Assembly: GCA_038259365.1 (NCBI GenBank)
Contig: JBBSOW010000020.1
Location: forward strand, 1-40,900
DNA: 40,900 nucleotides
Direction: 5' to 3'
Origin: JBBSOW01 sp038259365
Lineage (GTDB): Bacteria > Actinomycetota > Actinomycetes > Propionibacteriales > Propionibacteriaceae
The notes beneath the pieces are model-generated. The model did not search any database and was not told the DNA's origin. It saw only the letters and a list, made by a program, of their open reading frames with translations. Every line of letters begins with the position of its first letter. The stretch's first letter is position 1. Both the position numbers and the translations under genes were made by a program. Of this stretch, positions 38,444 through 40,900 are shown piece after piece.

Positions 38444-39574
38444 GTGAGTCAACCGTTGAGGATCGCCCAGCTCGCCAACTTCGTCGGCCCGGTCTCGGGC
38501 GGGATGCGGACGGCGGTGGAGCAGTTGGGCCGCGGCTACGTCGCGGCCGGGGCGGAGCGGATCGTCGTCGTCCCGGGCAGGATCGACGAGGTCATCGACG
38601 GCGAGTTCGGCATCACGGTCCGCGTTCGCGCTCCCAAACTGGCCGGTGGGTACCGGATGATCGCCCAACCGTGGCGGGCATTGGAAGTGTTGGAACAGTT
38701 CCAGCCCACCTCGGTGGAAAGCTCGGACAAGTGGACGCTCTCACCCGTGGCGAGGTGGGCCCGCAAGCGCGGGATCGGGTCGGTGCTGTTCAGCCACGAG
38801 CGCCTCGACGCCATGCTCACGTTGCTGTTGAAGCGGCCCTCGCGCCCCGTTCCCGGGGTGGAGGCGCTGAACAAGCGGCTCGGCAAGGCCTTCGACGCGG
38901 TTGTGGTCACCTCCGCCTACGCCGCCGACGAGTGGGCCTTGACCGGTGCCAAGCTGGAACGGGTGCCACTCGGTGTCGATCTCGATACCTTCCGGCCCAG
39001 TCGCGGCTATCCCGTCGAGGATGGCTTGTTGAAGCTGGTCTACGTGGGTCGGCTATCGCGGGAGAAGAGCCCGCAACTGGCGGTGGCGGCGGCGGTCGAG
39101 TTGCACCGGCGTGGGCTCCCGGTCCGGCTAGATCTCTACGGCACCGGCCCGCACCTGAGCGAGCTGCAGCAGCTCGCCGGCGACGCCCCGGTGCACTTTC
39201 GCGGCTACCTCGATTCCCGCACCGAGATCGCTGAGCGGCTGGCCGGGGCAGACATCGCCCTCTCGGTGTGTCCTGCCGAGACCTTCGGACTGGCGGTGTT
39301 GGAGGCGCTGGCCTGCGGTACCCCCGTGGTCACGGCAGATCGCGGCGGCGCCCACGAACTCGTCGACGCCGGCTCGGGCGAGGCGGGGCCGCCCACCGCA
39401 GATGGCATAGCCGACGCGATCCTGCGGCTGGCCGCCCGCCCCGCGGATGACGTTCGTCGTTCGGCGCGGGCGCGCGCCGAACGCTACACGTGGCGGGCCA
39501 GCGTGGACAAGATGCTGGCCCTGCACGCCAGGTTGGCCCAGGAGGCGCCGCGCAGGCCCGATGCTGGTCGCTGA
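38444..39574 (+). CDS. GT4-family glycosyltransferase
   Basis: A 376-residue retaining glycosyltransferase of the GT-B fold. The N-terminal domain begins LRIAQLANFVGPVSGGM with the Gly-rich acceptor loop. The C-terminal nucleotide-sugar domain begins KLVYVGRLSREKSPQLAVAA and carries the E-x7-E motif E279...E287 (PAETFGLAVLEALACGTPVV). This is the layout of GDP-mannose-type enzymes such as PimB and PimC and of other GT4 proteins; a phosphatidylinositol-mannoside or glycolipid role is plausible but the donor and acceptor cannot be read from motifs. Confidence 0.88.
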   Translation: MSQPLRIAQLANFVGPVSGGMRTAVEQLGRGYVAAGAERIVVVPGRIDEVIDGEFGITVRVRAPKLAGGYRMIAQPWRALEVLEQFQPTSVESSDKWTLSPVARWARKRGIGSVLFSHERLDAMLTLLLKRPSRPVPGVEALNKRLGKAFDAVVVTSAYAADEWALTGAKLERVPLGVDLDTFRPSRGYPVEDGLLKLVYVGRLSREKSPQLAVAAAVELHRRGLPVRLDLYGTGPHLSELQQLAGDAPVHFRGYLDSRTEIAERLAGADIALSVCPAETFGLAVLEALACGTPVVTADRGGAHELVDAGSGEAGPPTADGIADAILRLAARPADDVRRSARARAERYTWRASVDKMLALHARLAQEAPRRPDAGR

Positions 39575-39604
39575 GCGGGTCACGAATAGGGAAACGCCAA
39601 TCGA

Positions 39605-39628
39605 GAGCCACGCCAGGCGGCGTGACTC
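39605..39628. terminator. Bidirectional hairpin between the GT4 gene and sodA
   Basis: GAG-c-CACGCC, loop aggc, GGCGTG-a-CTC: a 10-bp stem with one mismatch, in the convergent gap. Confidence 0.65.
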
Positions 39629-39654
39629 CCGAATCCGGCGAATCGTTGACTAGC

Positions 39655-40269
39655 TTAGACGAGGCCCGCGGTTTGGGCCTGAGCCTTGGTGAAGCGTTCG
39701 GTGGCGTCGGCCCAGTTGACCACGTTCCACCACGCCTTCACGTAATCGGCCTTGACGTTCTTGTACTGCAGGTAGAAGGCGTGCTCCCACATGTCGAGTT
39801 GAACGACGGGAATCTGGCCCAGCGGGACGTTGCCCTGCTGATCGAAAAGCTGGAACATGTTCAACCGCTGACCCAGGACATCCCAGGCCACAACCGACCA
39901 ACCGGAGCCCTGGATACCCAGCGCGTTGGCCTGGAACTGGCCCTGGAATCCCGCGAAGTTGCCGAAGAACTCGTCGACGGCGGCACCCAACTCGCCGTCG
40001 GGCTCGCCGCCCCCGTCGGGTGACATGTTCTTCCAGAACACCGAGTGGTTGACGTGGCCGCCCAGGTTGAAGGCGAGATCCTTCTCCAGCTTGTTGATGG
40101 CGCCGAAGTCGCCAGCGGAGCGGGCCTCTTCGAGCTTCTCCAACGCGGTGTTGGCGCCGCTGACGTAGGTCTGGTGGTGCTTGTCGTGGTGCAGCTCCAT
40201 GATCTCGGGAGCGATGTGCGGGGCGAGTGCACCGTAGTCGTAGGGTAGATCGGGAAGGGTGTAAGTCAT
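39655..40269 (-). CDS. sodA: Superoxide dismutase, Fe/Mn family (probably Mn)
   Basis: Dismutates superoxide to oxygen and hydrogen peroxide. The 204-residue protein has all four metal ligands: H27 (ELHHDKHH), H75 (NHSVFW), D159 and H163 (QLDMWEHAFYLQY). The outer-sphere position that is His145 in the iron SOD of M. tuberculosis (YDHQGN) is Gln144 here (FDQQGN), which points to manganese or a cambialistic enzyme. There is no signal peptide. AGGAGGAACC is a strong ribosome-binding site, and a hairpin stands just upstream of it. Confidence 0.97.
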   Translation of the reverse strand: MTYTLPDLPYDYGALAPHIAPEIMELHHDKHHQTYVSGANTALEKLEEARSAGDFGAINKLEKDLAFNLGGHVNHSVFWKNMSPDGGGEPDGELGAAVDEFFGNFAGFQGQFQANALGIQGSGWSVVAWDVLGQRLNMFQLFDQQGNVPLGQIPVVQLDMWEHAFYLQYKNVKADYVKAWWNVVNWADATERFTKAQAQTAGLV

Positions 40270-40283
40270 GTGGTTCCTCCTGG

Positions 40284-40302
40284 CAGTGCCAAGAAGGCAC
40301 TG
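40284..40302 (-). promoter_or_regulatory. Hairpin in the sodA 5' leader
   Basis: CAGTGCC-aagaa-GGCACTG, a perfect 7-bp stem with 5-nt loop, ends 4 bp before the AGGAGG ribosome-binding site of sodA. It may stabilise the mRNA, modulate translation, or be a protein-binding operator. Confidence 0.5.
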
Positions 40303-40375
40303 GAGTGTGATGTGGATCCTAAGAAGCGAGCGCTAGACGCGACCCCGTGCGGGTCACGCCCAGCGCGGTCCAAGA

Positions 40376-40567
40376 TCAGGACAGATCGCGCTTGACGTCC
40401 TCAGCGCCGTCCTTAACGTGCTCGCCGGCCTGCTTCACTCCGGCTTCACCCTGATCGGCCTGGCCCTCGGCTTGCATGTCCTTGTTATCGGTCGCGTCGC
40501 CGACGCCCTCTTTGGCCTTGCCCGCGGCCTCTTGGGCCTTGTTGGAAATCTTGTCGCCTAATCCCAT
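40376..40567 (-). CDS. CsbD-like stress protein
   Basis: A 63-residue hydrophilic helical protein (MGLGDKISNKAQEAAGKAKE, then GVGDATDNKDMQAEGQAD), matching the CsbD family of general-stress proteins of unknown mechanism. The ATG at 40567 with AAGGAG 8 nt upstream is chosen over an in-frame upstream start at 40600. It reads in the same direction as sodA, about 106 bp apart, and both may be stress-induced. Confidence 0.87.
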   Translation of the reverse strand: MGLGDKISNKAQEAAGKAKEGVGDATDNKDMQAEGQADQGEAGVKQAGEHVKDGAEDVKRDLS

Positions 40568-40633
40568 AGGGGTGCTCCTTTTCCTCGTCGCGACGGCCAA
40601 TCCGTCTCGACCCCACTATAGACAACCCACGAA

Positions 40634-40900
40634 TCACGCCCGGGGGGCGGCCTCCTCGCGCCGAGATCGGGATTCTCGCGCCCGTTGGGCCAATGCGTCG
40701 GCGGCCGGGTAGCGCACCTCCTCCAGGGTGAGACCGCGGGCCGGCATCACCAGGACCCGATGGTTGCGAGCCGGGGAGTTCGCCACTTCGGCCAGCCAGT
40801 CCAGGCCTTGACGGCCGTAGGCGACGTCCAATACGGCTCCCATCAGCGAGCGCACCATCGAGTGACAAAAAGCGTCGGCCACGACGCGCACCTCGACAAT
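40634..40900 (-). CDS. truA: tRNA pseudouridine(38-40) synthase TruA, C-terminal part
   Basis: The C-terminal 88 codons of TruA, cut by the right edge; the active-site Asp lies outside the window. Recognised by VVADAFCHSMVRSLMGAVLD and the end block VLVMPARGLTLEEVRYPAAD. A 15-20-residue Arg/Glu/Ala-rich tail follows the domain. In many actinomycetes truA directly follows rplQ in the same direction; here it is 3.6 kb away on the opposite strand. Confidence 0.9.
   Translation of the reverse strand: MVEVRVVADAFCHSMVRSLMGAVLDVAYGRQGLDWLAEVANSPARNHRVLVMPARGLTLEEVRYPAADALAQRARESRSRREEAAPRA

Overview
This is a high-GC chromosomal window from an actinomycete (Actinomycetota). The basis is uniformly GC-rich third codon positions, many GTG starts, the S10-spc-alpha ribosomal gene order with a type-Z uS14, a heparin-binding-hemagglutinin-like protein behind an XRE regulator, a MecA_N-type penicillin-binding lipoprotein, DUF1707 and DUF3224 proteins, AbiEi/DUF559-like proteins, and many TANNNT -10 boxes placed 6-7 nt before a start codon (leaderless genes). 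I cannot name the genus with confidence; a Propionibacteriales-like or related lineage is a guess.

Region 1 (1-8307) is mixed housekeeping and accessory: a tail of an unidentified gene ending in a palindromic tandem repeat, dtd (-), a GNAT acetyltransferase, a small membrane ORF, a nitrobindin-like protein overlapping ygfZ, a beta-phosphoglucomutase-like HAD gene overlapping a GH65 disaccharide phosphorylase (one sugar-phosphate pathway), an XRE regulator overlapping an HBHA-like surface/coiled-coil protein with a 15-bp repeat tail, and an L,D-transpeptidase (-).

Region 2 (8482-14792) carries typA (-), a penicillin-binding lipoprotein, an MFS exporter (-) divergent from its probable TetR repressor, and a YbjN-like protein.

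Region 3 (14793-37110) is the ribosomal superlocus: rpsJ-rplC-rplD-rplW-rplB-rpsS-rplV-rpsC-rplP-rpmC-rpsQ, terminator, DUF3224 and thiamine-binding genes, then rplN-rplX-rplE-rpsZ-rpsH-rplF-rplR-rpsE-rpmD-rplO, terminator, a 2.7-kb insert, then secY-adk-map, two accessory genes, infA-rpmJ-rpsM-rpsK-rpsD-rpoA-rplQ, terminator. It builds ribosomes, the Sec channel, the RNA polymerase alpha subunit, and the adenylate kinase and Met-aminopeptidase needed with them. The insert between rplO and secY is the oddest part of the window: a degenerate tandem repeat built on a 17-bp core, a large hairpin, a 30-bp operator-like palindrome, an AbiEi/endonuclease-like gene, and an RNase HI fused to an NTF2-like domain.

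Region 4 (37111-40900) has a DUF559-like gene whose upstream region shares a TNTCCACAG motif at the same distance as the AbiEi-like gene, a small membrane ORF lacking an obvious start, a GT4 glycosyltransferase, sodA (-), a CsbD-like stress protein (-), and the C-terminal end of truA (-).
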